From assembly GCA_036346355.1 (NCBI GenBank), contig JAYEVF010000027.1, forward strand, positions 186,001 through 250,000: 64,000 nucleotides of DNA. The letters run 5' to 3'. Origin of the DNA: Rhipidocladum racemiflorum (taxonomy: Eukaryota > Streptophyta > Magnoliopsida > Poales > Poaceae). Made by a program: the position numbers and the translations under genes. Of the stretch, positions 1-11,049 are shown in pieces. The notes beneath the pieces are model-generated. The model was not told the DNA's origin and ran no database searches. It was given only the letters and a program-made list of their open reading frames with translations. The number at the start of each line of letters is the position of its first letter. The stretch's first letter is position 1.

Positions 1-742
1 CCAAGGAGCTAGTGAGATGTTGAGGGGACCCCAAGTAGGATGTAGGTGCTCCTGATAACCCTTGCGCACGAAGACGCATTGCGTTGGCCGAGTTGAGGCG
101 CACACGGCTGGGGTTGAAGTGTTGGGCCTCCACCCCCGCCACGCGTGGGAATTGGAAAGGGTCTGGAGCTGCATCGTGGGGCGAAGTAGAATTGTGCCCG
201 TACACCACATTCCGTGGCATGAGACCAGTCTGCAAAAATTGATGAAGATGCCCCTGGGCGGCGTGAAGACGGGCACGAGTCTCCCATAAATCGTGAACCA
301 CACAACGATGAGCCCGGTCCAAGGTACGGACCAAGCTCGCCAACTGGCGGACGGATCGGTCTTCTCCCAGTTCGACCTCCATGACGTAGTTGTAGGTACC
401 CGCTGGTCCTCGCTGTGGGAAGTAAAGAAACAGAGGCTCAAGTAGCTCCCGTAGATCATGATGAAGATGGCACATGGCAACATATGCCACCTCTTGGATT
501 GCCATCCCAATGGATGTCCCTCGTGCTTGGAAGTGATGGGGAATGCTCCCCGGCATCATCCGGGCGATGATGTGGACTGTGGCAGTGTAGTTCTCCAATC
601 CAGGTCCCAAAGCTCTCCCGTACACCGCGTACTCGGGTGCATAAGTGAAGCTGGCCCTCCAGAGCATGTCCCTGAGGAGGGAAGGGAAACCGTCCACATC
701 CTCAGTGCGGGTAACTGAAGGACCATGTGGAGGTCCATCCAT
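1..742 (-). CDS. Unknown plant/TE-associated protein, C-terminus beyond window edge
   Basis: Reading the minus strand from an ATG at 742 gives about 247 codons with no stop, still open at base 1. An in-frame TAA lies 24 bases upstream of the ATG. The product begins MDGPPHGPSVTRTEDVDGFP, has a short segment YGRALGPGLENYTATVHI, then a histidine/leucine-rich helical stretch (about residues 125-170), and ends in a proline/glycine/asparagine-rich tail. I do not recognise an enzyme family. My impression is that similar hypothetical proteins occur as TE-linked ORFs in grasses, but that is memory, not a search. The frame starts where the probable LTR of element O begins, so the N-terminus may be cut off by that insertion and the ATG may be fortuitous. 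No signal peptide or membrane segment is visible. Confidence 0.5.
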   Translation of the reverse strand, partial: MDGPPHGPSVTRTEDVDGFPSLLRDMLWRASFTYAPEYAVYGRALGPGLENYTATVHIIARMMPGSIPHHFQARGTSIGMAIQEVAYVAMCHLHHDLRELLEPLFLYFPQRGPAGTYNYVMEVELGEDRSVRQLASLVRTLDRAHRCVVHDLWETRARLHAAQGHLHQFLQTGLMPRNVVYGHNSTSPHDAAPDPFQFPRVAGVEAQHFNPSRVRLNSANAMRLRAQGLSGAPTSYLGSPQHLTSSL

Positions 743-1750
743 GTTTGTGATGAGTATTTGACTTTATTTGAGCAAGGTGTCCTCAGGTTTGAGTTTGATT
801 TGACTCGGTATTGCATGTTTGAATTAATGATAATTGTGGACTAACATGCTGGAAGAAAAAGGTGAGTGTATTTTGGAATGTGCAAAATGGTTTGGTCCTT
901 GTGGTACAGGTTCTTGAGGCAGCTATGGTCGTTGGTGAGTACCGGGACTAGGTCGGGAGAACCGAGGTCCGGAGCGGTCGAGGATGCTGACGAGATGGTT
1001 GGGCTCAAACCAAGATCACTTGGACGTCATGGAAATGGACTTGAGGTGGCTCAAGGTTTCCGGTTCGGGTTGGAGGCTCGAAGAGGTGGAAACTGAGCGG
1101 TCAAGTCCGGCGGATGAAGGCCCGTTGCATCGGGTTGACCGGGTTTTGTTTAAAACCCATGTATGACCAATGTGGCCCATGTAAAGCCCATGTGTTGGGT
1201 GAAATGAGTGGCTTAATCCTAGCCCTTGGTGGAGTGCCCTAGGGTTTGGGACTCATCCAAGGGTGGTAGGTGGCCCTAGAGTAGTATAAATAGAGGGGGA
1301 GGGGTGCCCTCCCTCACTTGAAGGTTTGAGTTGCTCCTTTGAGCTTTGCCCACATGAAGTGAGGCTTTGTAAACCTTCCAACCAGAAAATACAAAGATTT
1401 TCTTTACATTCTTGTGAATTGAAATTCCGCATTTACATTATGTCTTTACTTTACGCAATTTAAATTCAGCATTTACTTTCCCGCATGTGAAAAGAAGTAT
1501 TTGAATTGATCCCTCTTTGCTTTGGACACTTGACAACCAGGATTGTGATTTAAAAATCCCTCACATGATTCATGGTTCTCATCCATGTAAGCTAGGGATA
1601 CACATAGTTGTCTTGTCGTTCTGGTTTTGCAGGTTTTTGCGAGTTTTGAGGAGCACCATTTTCTTTGCGGGATTGTCGTAAGTACTTTGAGTGGGGGAAA
1701 TTTTATTTGGGATCATTCACCCCCCCTCTAATCGCCATCTCGATCTTTCA
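742..1750 (+). repeat. 5' LTR of outer Ty1/copia element O
   Basis: The right end is well placed: a terminal CA at 1749-1750 is followed two bases later by a primer-binding site. A TATA box (TATAAATA, 1285-1292) and an A-rich leader around 1380-1450 fit the U3/R/U5 order. The left end is inferred from a TG at 742, where the minus-strand frame begins, and no matching second LTR remains in the window to prove it. The true start could lie further right. Confidence 0.5.
1285..1292 (+). promoter_or_regulatory. TATA box in LTR of element O
   Basis: TATAAATA followed by a purine-rich stretch, about 465 bases before the LTR end. It is the expected core promoter for the O transcript on the plus strand. 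Confidence 0.6.
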
Positions 1751-1752
1751 AT

Positions 1753-1764
1753 TGGTATTAGAGC
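1753..1764 (+). other. Primer-binding site of element O
   Basis: TGGTATTAGAGC matches the usual plant initiator-Met tRNA primer site TGGTATCAGAGC except for one C-to-T change. It sits two bases inside the LTR end, as expected for Ty1/copia elements. Confidence 0.8.
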
Positions 1765-1805
1765 TGGTTTTCCTCTTTTATAGATCTTGACCGGTCTCAA
1801 AAGCC

Positions 1806-3886
1806 ATGGCGACGGACAAGTACTCCTCAAAGCCTCCAATTTTTGCTGGAGTTGATTATCCGTTTTGGGAGGTTCGGATGGAGACATACATCACTGCCTA
1901 GTGCTTTTATTTATGGCAGAAGGTGAACGACCCGTATGAGGTTCCGGCCGATGAGAACGTCAACGCCGCAAACATGGCTGACGTTGAGGCAAATGCTAAG
2001 GCCAAGAACCTCCTCATACAGGGACTTAGCCGCAGTGAGTATGATCGTGTCTCTCACCTATGATCGGCTCACGAGATCTGGGTGACCCTCAATGCTTACC
2101 ATGAGGGCACCACTCAGATCAAGTCCGTGAGACAGGATCAATTTAAGCGTGACTACAACAAGTTTGAGCAGCACGCTGGTGAGAGCCTTGATGAGTGCTT
2201 TGCTCATTTTGCAAAGATTCTTAGCAATCTTCGGTCAGTGGGTTGTTCATACACTGATTCGGAGAATGCGAGGCATTTTCTTCGAGCACTCGATCTGAGG
2301 ATTTGGGAGATGAACGTAACCACCATCACGGACCATACGGACTTGTTGACCTTGACTCTTGATGGGTTGTATTCCCGCCTCAAGACTCATGAGCTCGACA
2401 TCGTCGCTCGCAGGACGAAGTCCCAAACAATGGCATTGGTTACCGATCCCACTGGGTCTTCCTCTTCAGGACCCTCACTTAACTTCTCTTCTGGTTTTTC
2501 TCTCCCCGCTCTTTGCGACGTAAGCGATGACATTTTGGAACAATTTCCAGAAGACGAGCTTGCTCTTGTCGCTCAAAAATTTTCGAACAATTACAAGAGG
2601 GTGAGAGATAGGAAGAGGAGTGACAAGATCACTTGTTTTGAGTGTGGTGGCTCAAACCACATTCGGGCAAACTGCCCCAAGCTGGAGAAGGATAAGAACG
2701 ACTACATCAACAAGAAGCCTCCAGCTCACGAGCCGGTGCAAGAGAAGAAGCACCGCAAGTTCGCTGAGGGCAAGAAGCTCTTTCACCGCGTCCTCACCGC
2801 GCTCGACGACCTTGACCTCTCCGACACGGAGACATGGAGTGACGAGGACGAGGATTAATCGCAAGAGAAGGTGAAGGGCGGCGATGACTTCTCCGGCATG
2901 TGCTTCATGGCCTCCAATGCCATGGAAGTACCCGACACCGAGCTGTACAGCGACACGGAGGAGGTACCTTCTTATGACCAGCTCCATGATGCTTTTATCA
3001 AACTAGGAAAATTTCATTCCAAGTCTAGAGCTAGGTGTTTGGATCTAGAGAAGGAAGTAGGTACTTTATCTCGGGAGTTAGCTTTACTTAGGTCTTGTTC
3101 TTCCTGAGACTCTGATAGTTGTACTTTGTGTGATGCTTTGCTTGTGGAGTTGGAGAACCTAAGGACTCTACATGATAGTGTGGTTTCTGATCTTGAGTCA
3201 CTTAGGTCGAAGGATGCTAGTACATGTCCAGTAGATACTATTCCTGTTGATGATAGTTTTCTTCACACTCACACAAATGCATCATGTGCTAATTGCCCTA
3301 AGCTTCTCGCTGAAATTGATGCCATGAGTTGTCACCTTAGGAAGCTATATGCTAGAAATGATGAACTTGAAAAGCATGCTTCTAAGAACCCAATCAGCTC
3401 ATGTGAGGGTTGTATGCAACTAAAAAATGCTTATGATGACTTGGTGCTTGAAAACTCAAAATTTGCTAAGAATCTACTAGCTAAGTCACAAAATGGTTGC
3501 ATGCTGTGTGTTGGGGTAGCAGAGGACATAAATCAAATTCATGTAGAGCTTAGGAAGAAGCTCAAAGCCCAGGTGGGTAGGATTAGAGACTCTCCATGTG
3601 TTTCTTGTGAGTCCCTCAAGATTGAGGCTGCTTTTTATAGGAAAAGATTTGATTGTTCAGTTCGCTCTTCTCCATCTGGCTCTTCCCCTGCTACTCCTTC
3701 CCCTTGCTCTTCTTATGCCTCACTTTTTCGAGAGTGTTAGTACCTTATGAGCACTCTCGAGAAGTTTGTTGGAGGTAAGAAGAAGCTCAATCTTATCCTA
3801 AATCAGTCCAAGATTAGCAGATTCAATCAAGGTCTAGGGTTTAAGGCCTTGGAGCGTACACGGGCGCATCCGCCCACTGTTGTGCG
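1806..3886 (+). pseudogene. Ty1/copia gag of element O, N-terminal part, with five in-frame stops
   Basis: An ATG at 1806 opens a copia-type Gag (UBN2-like capsid region, about residues 1-215), followed by a CCHC knuckle CFECGGSNHIRANC at 2634-2675. A lysine-rich and then acidic segment follows, and then a long heptad-like region rich in Leu, Glu and Cys. The frame is broken only by stops: TAG 1899, TGA 2061, TAA 2856, TGA 3105 and TAG 3738. I see no frameshift over about 2.08 kb. Each stop is one C-to-T step from CAG, CGA or CAA. Gag would form the virus-like particle in the cytoplasm. The frame is interrupted at 3886 by copia element A and resumes after it at 27341. The long coiled-coil Gag suggests the SIRE/Maximus type, which is an inference. 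Confidence 0.85.
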
Positions 3887-6800
3887 TGTTAGTGTTATGC
3901 CCTTGAGGCAATCATATGGATGATTGTAACATGACTATGTTTATGAATAATAATATGATTATTTGTGGGCCCCTGGATCGACTATCCGGAGTCCTCTGTG
4001 TATTTCTGTACTAGTCCCAGATCAGTAGCTAGTACACACAGTCAAAAGTGATGAATCAACAACCATATCACGAATACATATAACTAAATAAGAATAATAC
4101 CAAATAAAAGCAAAGAACTTATGGTCAAGGTTTACCATTACGGCCTCAACAGGCTGAACGACTTGAACACTACAGCGGAAGACGAAAACGCCAATGCGAC
4201 CCATCCAAATGCCCACAGGCAATCGAGTGGAGAACGCACCCTAGTCGAGGAAATCTTGAACAACTTCTTTCACTTCTGAGAGAGGATTAGAATGTAGCAC
4301 GTGAGTACATAAAGTACTCAGCAAGTCTGGGAGATTATGCACAATGTAGGCTATCCAAAGATGGCTTAATATGGTTCTTTTGCATAAAGCCAAGTTTCAT
4401 CAAATCATACTTGTTAATAATTTTCACAAAGCATATTTGAGCAATTCTTTTTAATAATTGAATTATGTAATATTGTAGTGAAGGTTCTAACCACCACTCA
4501 CTAATATACAGGCTCTATCCGCCACATCTCAACAAAATCAGGGTTCAATCCAATCACATGGCTATGTCCGCCATGGTTCACAAAATCAGGTTCTTTCCAC
4601 CTACCTGGCTTTAACCGCCAGAAGTACACCCGAGAGTTCTAACCGCTCTCGGATCCCAAAACAAAACATTGCTTAGTTTGAAATCAAAACCCAAAGTCTA
4701 CCAGTATGAAAGCATTCAGCAAGCTTCGCCTTTGACCGTAGGCACGGCTATTCGAATAGTTTTAACTCTGCAGAGGTTGTACAGCTTTACCCACAAGACA
4801 TGATATTCCCTTGATGCCAAGCTATTAGCACACTTCCTTGGGTGTGCCGGCAGGGATATCATGACAAGGCCTTTACAATGTATACGCCTAACCTGACTCA
4901 CCCGCTGAGGTTTCACCGCTGTTAGGGTTATTTCCACCCAGTACAGAAGCCCCCTCTTGCGCCGTGTGAGAAAAACAACAACAACAACAACAACAATGCC
5001 TCTTTCCGGCTCTCACACAACAACCGAGTGGTGAGTCTAAGTTAGGTTTCTACAAATTATTCAGCCAGGTCGTGCCCACTTTGACATGTGGTTGTACGGT
5101 AATGCTTAGAATGGAGACCGTCATAAGCGTCGGTCCTTATATGACTTGGGGCGGTACTTGCACAAAAGGATCAAGGCTTGATCCGCTCCCACCCGACATT
5201 CCATGCCGCCCAAGTCGAAATTATTTTCCTTTTCTTTTTATTTTAGAAAATAGGACCAAAACCATAATAATAACTTTCAAATCACATTTGATAACATTCT
5301 TTTTGGAATAATCCCACCCATGGGTTGCTTTTATCGGAAAAGGTCCTAAGCAATTCTACCGAACTAAGCAGCAAAGGACACCATATAACATAAGCATGGC
5401 ATAAACAATGTCCTAAGGTTACAATGGATACGATTAACAATGTCAAGGAGGAATCAACAATATCGGTATAACTAACACTTATATTTGACATACTTCATTA
5501 AACATAGCCATGCAACTTTATAAACAATTTAAATCATTTTGCAAACATAGGAGCAAAGTGCATCAAGGAGACTTGCCTTCTGTCCCGGGTAGGTCTTCGT
5601 ACGCGGGAGGGTCGGCGGCGGAATCGGCGGTCACGGCGGGATCGTCGACTACACGCAAAACGAGATAACAAATAAATAACAGAAAATAAATAAAATCCAA
5701 AAATTATAAAATTAGTACTGGCAGGTAGATCTTGATTTTAGATGAATTTAGAAATTTGAATGGAGTCAAACGGAGTTCGAACGCAAAAGTTATAAGCGTT
5801 CGAAGTTGGAAAATGATAGAAAATCAAGAAAAAGAGAAAAGTTACTATTTGCTACAGTAACTCGCGAGAGGATTGGTTCCTGAACTGAACCAAAATTGCA
5901 GAGCCCTCTTTTGCTTCCAAAAAATGGATTTTTGTCCCATTTTTGCATGGATTTGGATCAAATAAAATCATGGATTCTCTAGATAACATCCTTAGGGACT
6001 CATAAGAGGAAGGAATTTAGTTGGTTCTCACCGGAGATGATGAATTTCGTGATGAACGGAGCTTCGGCCAAACGAACAAAAACTCAAAATTCGTCGCCAA
6101 CTCTTGATCAAACCTAGAATTGATGATTGGATTAGACTCTAGACTTATCCACGGTCACAAGGAAACAAGCGGCACGAAGAATGACTCACCGGAGAAGAAT
6201 CTACAAGCATGAACTTGAAGAACACCGAAAAAGTGTGACACACCGTCGGTTTTCTTGATCTCATGGGCAAATGCGTGGAGTAGAGGGAAAGGGGAGCACA
6301 CTCCCGGAAAGGGGATACTTATACGGAGTGGATGGAGGTGGTGGTGCGGCGTTTGGACGAGAAACGGACGAGTTAATGGCAAGTGAGTGGATTTCAGTTT
6401 TTCTTGAATGAGGCCGTTTCCGGCGAGCTTGATGGCGCACTGAGGTGGGGAATAGCAAGAGCTCAAATGCTGTTCTTGGATCCACCGGAACCGACCGTTC
6501 GCGTTTTGGAGTTGAATTGAGGGAGTTATGGGTGTTGGAATCAAGCCCTAGCCATTGTTGCACTTGCAAGCTTCTCTGTTCTTTGGCTTGGCTGGAGGTT
6601 GAAGATGACCACTATTCCCTTGCCACGTGGCAACGTCTCATTGGTCCGCCTTTACGCAAATGATTCGCCCTAGAGAAAAATTAGGAAAAATGGTCTAAAA
6701 ATTCCGGAAAAATTCCTAGAACCATTTTAGAATATTTGGGACCCAATAAAATTGGTTTGGTTGAATTTGGATGATTTTTGTGGAATTGGATATTCGGGCG

Positions 6801-8403
6801 CGGATCGTAGACATTAAACAAAAGCCGCGCGAGATAAAATAGGAACGGAGGTCCAAAAATTTGGGGAATGATTCCTAAAATCATTTTGGAATATTTGGAA
6901 CATTTTAGAAGTGGTTTGGAGATTTTTGGAGCATTTTTGGACTCGGGTGAATTTTTGGGTACCGGCGGGACTGGAAAACCCGATTTTTCGACCGGGAGGG
7001 AATTAATTCCCGATTTTGGATTGGAAAGGATGCCAGGTTAATATAAACACCAACGAAACTCCAAATTTTGAATTTACTTTATTTAAATTAGGTTTTTCTC
7101 CAGAAAGCGAAAACTAGGGTGTTACATTATTGGTCCAATGAATGTATATCATTGTTTTGATCGACATGTGTGTGACTTGTTTATGAAGCTCTTTAGTTAT
7201 TGATATAATTCGATAAATATCTCTGATCGGATATCATCGTATAGGACAACGATGAATAGATCAGCACATGTATTGTTCGATGATAATGTTTGATAGATCA
7301 TGGGATATGGAGATATCATCAATACATTGTGGACGCATGTTGAAGAACATGGGTTAGATAGACCCACAATGGGACACTGCGAGAATGTTACATTCTTATG
7401 TGTCATCAGTGTATCTCATACATAGTAGATGTATGATCCTTAGACCTGAGATTGTCATATTCCCTACATGTGTAATATTTTACCTTGGGGTTACCAAACA
7501 CTATTTCCTAACCGGATAGTTATAAAGGTAGCTTTCATGTTTACTATGAAACATGCAGAGGGAATTGAGCAGTCAAGATGGAATTTGCCACTCCAATGTA
7601 ACGGAGATATATGTCTAGGCCACTCGTGTGATATGATTAAGGAAGTGCATGGCCATGCCGTGATTGAGAAGTCAATCACAACTTATTAATATATCACGGA
7701 TACGAGAGATGGATTGAACTATCAAAGGATGACATGCTTCTCGCCTTGAGTTCGATCTTCATATAGTTTGGCAAAGACATTATTACATCGATACTTTAAT
7801 CATATGCGTTTGGGAGTTGGCATGCTCTGCAAGGAGCTGCTACCGACTATTGGATTAGAAAAGGGTTTTTCGAATCCATGTCCAAATGCGCATGAACCTA
7901 CAGGGTCACACACTTAATGGGTTGGGACACATTAATTCGGATTGGATCCATAATTAATGGACCTCGTGGGCTTTGCGCGTAGATGGGCCCGGACTGCCTA
8001 GGGTTTCACCACGTGGCTATATAAGGAGGAGAGGAGGCTAGACGCAGAACACACTTTCGTGCGGTTTGGAGGTGTTTCGCCTGAAACCCTAGCCACGTCC
8101 TCTCGTTGCCCCTGCCGAGTGACCCGGTGCTTGCACACCGACGCACGGCGTTCCATCCCCGGACGTGTGGACTGCTGTGGTGATGCTGCTGCTATTGCGG
8201 CGTGGAGTGGACGATCCGCAGCGAGGACTATCCGTGGCGAGGACGATCCGCGTCGAGAATGATCCACTACAACGACGTGCGAAGGATTCCGCAACTACGC
8301 GTCTAGTGGTAATAGATCTATGATCCCCTTCTTGCGAGTAGCTTTTCTGGTTTGCGGTAGAAATTTTAATTTGTGCTAGAGTAGCATACCGCGTTCCCCA
8401 ACA
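3887..8403 (+). repeat. Left (5') LTR of copia A, split by a solo LTR
   Basis: The LTR occupies 3887-3963 and 7132-8403. The two parts match the right LTR (25987-27335) continuously. A TATA box (CTATATAAG) lies at 8017-8025. The LTR end CCAACA directly precedes the primer-binding site. Confidence 0.93.
3964..7126 (-). mobile_element. Solo LTR (3163 bp) of a gypsy/chromovirus-like family, inserted in the LTR of copia A
   Basis: The insert begins TGTGGGCCCC, ends GGGTGTTACA and is flanked by an exact 5-bp duplication TTATT (3959-3963 and 7127-7131). It has no coding sequence, PBS or internal second LTR, so it is most simply a solo LTR. Its features read on the minus strand: TGTAACACCC start, CTTGC plus a hairpin at 4302-4320, and splice-like sites described in the findings. 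A related but diverged copy lies at 53026-54759. An AAC microsatellite (about 4975-4996) is the only simple repeat noted. I see no gene here. Confidence 0.85.
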
Positions 8404-8404
8404 G

Positions 8405-8417
8405 TGGTATCAGAGCC
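8405..8417 (+). other. Primer-binding site of copia A
   Basis: TGGTATCAGAGCC, one base inside the left LTR, fits initiator-Met tRNA priming exactly. Confidence 0.92.
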
Positions 8418-9158
8418 ATCTCGTGTAGATTCATGATCTAGATGTTGCACATATGGTATATGAGGATAGTAGATTGGATCTATTACATGTTCAACCGATT
8501 CATGTGAGGAATTGGTGGAGGCAGCCGTCGATGAGATCGATCGGTTTAGGGTTTGAGGAAAGTGCAAACCGAATCAATCTTGATTTGGGTGAGACGTTGC
8601 CCTTACCGTTTGGGTTACCGCCATCAGGGTTCACGAATCGCAACCATATGTGACCAAGCCAATCAGATTGAATCGGATTGGGTCAATCTGATTGATCCGT
8701 GGAGATTTTGAGGGTGTTTTCTTTTTACAGAACACATGCCTCTGAAAAAAATTTCCAAGGGCGCTGCCCTCGATGCCAGGGGTGCTGCCCCTTGAACCCC
8801 GCATTGGGCGTTGCCCCTGGACCCTGCCAGGGGCGCTGCCCCTTGTAACCCCGCTATAGTAGAATCTATTTTGTTTAACTCGTTTTTGTAGGATGTTGTG
8901 TGAAATAGTATGGCCTATGTATATGTGATGCATGTAATATTTACATGGCCTGCGTGCCGTGTCAAGCCATAAGGCTATTTCAATCTAAAATGTATAACGA
9001 CCTGCATGTTGACTTGTGATTTTTCAAACCCTCATGTAATATTCATTATCAAAGTTGTAAGGAGTTGCATCTACAATGATGAAGATGGTGGCATCAAGCA
9101 TGACGCCAAGGTGAATAATCAAGCATGATGGCAAGGTGAACAAGCAAGCATGATGATG
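8418..9158 (+). other. Untranslated leader of copia A, first part
   Basis: Non-coding leader between the PBS and the insertion point of gypsy B. It contains a GC-rich block (about 8757-8855) in which GGGGCGCTGCCCC-like inverted repeats recur three to four times. It also has a short AAGCATGATGGCAAGGTGAA-like repeat around 9095-9155. I see no open frame with coding character. The leader resumes at 21303. Confidence 0.75.
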
Positions 9159-9163
9159 GATAT

Positions 9164-9749
9164 TATCAACGATCGATTTCGCCGGCAATGAGATTTGTGA
9201 TTCTAGGGGATTTGTGCGGGATCTGAGCTTGATGGTAACACATGATGCGAGGGCAGTCAGTGTTTAGACAGGTTCGGGCTCTCTCGGAGGAGATAATACC
9301 CTAGTCCTGTGTTCTTGGATATATGAGCGTCCTCCTCTTCTTGTTTCTCCCTCCTCCCCTTATATACTGGGGGAAGGGTACATGACAGATGGGCGCCACC
9401 GGGCCCTCAACATGGTGGTCTCACCAACACATATTTTGTCTTCGTCGGCTATGACGCACTACGTCTCGCAGAGGTGGTTGTGCTTTCCCCGACCCACGCC
9501 TGCCTCCCTGTCAGGTTCCAGCGTCTGCAAGCTCTGCGAGCGTCAGGCTGCATGCTTCGTTTTTGGCGGGTTGTTTGGGCGTGGCGCGAAGCTTCCCCGA
9601 AGGATCGGAAGTTGCCTTGGGGAACAAGCCGAAAACCTCCTCCAGGCCCGTCGTGGCGCTTCTGGGCTTTGGGCCTCATCGCTTCCGCTTCGCCCTAGCC
9701 TGGGGGGTATAGGCCCCACTTGCGGGACCCCCATCTCAGACATCCCACA
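9164..9749 (-). repeat. 3' LTR of element B
   Basis: 586 bp, ending CCCACA on the plus strand. The plus-strand start reads TATCAACG where the partner LTR has TGTCGACG, so two CpG/terminal Gs have become A. Just inside, a run reading CTTGGGGGGCTGC on the minus strand is the likely polypurine tract. Confidence 0.9.
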
Positions 9750-9849
9750 GCAGCCCCCCAAGTGCTTTAGGATCGGATTTCCGTCTCTTATCTTGTCATA
9801 AAGATTATACGGGAAAAAAGATCGTAAAGAACTTGTAATGTGAAGCCAT

Positions 9850-10510
9850 TGTGGTTGGTTGGCTCGTGGCCGAGTGGTACCCACGCCCGTTCACGGTCTT
9901 GCTGACAACCAAACTTGTCGCTCGGTGGCCCTCGTGGGGCATACCGTAGTCTTTGGCTCGTGGCGAGTGGTACCAGCGCTCGTTCACGGTCTTGCGCAAC
10001 CGGCTTATCGCTTGGCTGGCCCTCGTGGGGCGTCTGGTAGTCTTTTGGCTTTCCGGGGCGAGTGGTACCAGCGCCCGTTCACGGTCTTGCGACAGCCGGC
10101 TTGTCGCTCGGTGGCCCTCGTGGGCGTCTGCGTAATCTTTTGGCTCGTGGCGAGTGGTACCTGCGCCCGCTCACGGTCTTGCGACAACCGGCTTGTCGCT
10201 CGGTAGCCTCGTGGGCGTCTGGTAGTCTTTTGGCTGCGTGGCCGAGTGGTACCAGCGCCCGTTCACGGTCTTGCGGCAACCGGCTTGTCGCTCGGTGGCC
10301 CTCGTGGGGCGATCGGTAGTCTTTTGGCTCGTGGGCCGAGTGGTACCGCGCCCGTTCACGGTCTTGGCGACTTAGCCGCTTGTCGCTCGGTGGCCCTCGT
10401 GGGGCATACCGTAGTCTTTTGGCTCGGGGCGGCGGTATCCACACCGTTTACGGTGTCGCGGCGATGGCGTGTGAGGCCCAACCGACCCTCATGGGGCATA
10501 CCTTGGTCAT
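9850..10510 (+). repeat. Tandem array, about 93-bp unit, six to seven copies (element B)
   Basis: A phrase like GTGGCCCTCGTGGGGC recurs at about 9931, 10022, 10117, 10208, 10301, 10396 and 10488, a spacing of 91-95 bp. Each unit also holds CGAGTGGTACC, CCGTTCACGGTCTTGCG and CGGCTTGTCGCTCG. The array lies just inside the 3' LTR of B, and element C has a homologous array. Open frames across it are a consequence of the near-31-codon period and are not called as genes. Confidence 0.92.
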
Positions 10511-10889
10511 TCAGAGTAATGCACTGTGCGCTTACGGCGCCTTTGCTTCAGACCCTCATGGGGCGCATTCTCAAGACCGGTTTAGTGAAAATCCTCCCAC
10601 GGTACCCAATCACGCTAAGAAGCAGTGACCAGCAATTGACCCCAAATTATGGGGCATACCGCTTGAGGATGTTCGGAAAGTGCCCGGCCCCAAGCTTCCG
10701 TGGCGGCCGACGTTCAGGCCCATCATGGGGCGCACTTTATCCCAAACTTCGAACCAGACTTGACACCTGGTCGCATTTTGCGCAACTCAGCTATCGGCCC
10801 AACATGGGGCGTGTCCTAGATCTGGCCCAGAATCGAGCGCGAAGGCCCTTGCTTTTCCCACCGTAAGGCGAAAATTGAGGCTTATTCCT

Positions 10890-10897
10890 TATAAATG
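10890..10897 (+). promoter_or_regulatory. TATA box of the opposite-strand spliced gene in B
   Basis: TATAAATG at 10890-10897, about 150 bases before the ATG at 11050. The same motif and surrounding sequence occur in element C at 29988-29995. This suggests a promoter separate from the LTR. Confidence 0.6.
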
Positions 10898-11049
10898 AGG
10901 GAAAACTTGCTAGGCGAAGATACCTTTGCCCTTCGCCCACCACGGTTGAGAAATCTTTAAGTCTCCTTTGGCGATTTGGGCGACCTAGGGTTTCTAGTTT
11001 CGCGCCCAAGACCCTCGGCGGTTCCTCCCACCGGGTCTCCTTCACCGAG

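Noticed and set aside
4975..4996. AAC repeat as a coding poly-Asn or poly-Gln tract
   Set aside because: A short microsatellite inside a non-coding solo LTR.
8404..8420. tRNA-like sequence TGGTATCAGAGCC
   Set aside because: It is the primer-binding site beside an LTR. No tRNA cloverleaf surrounds it.
9850..10510. Regular repeats with similar spacing that could suggest a CRISPR array
   Set aside because: The whole 93-bp unit is repeated, with no unique spacers and no cas genes, inside a plant retroelement.
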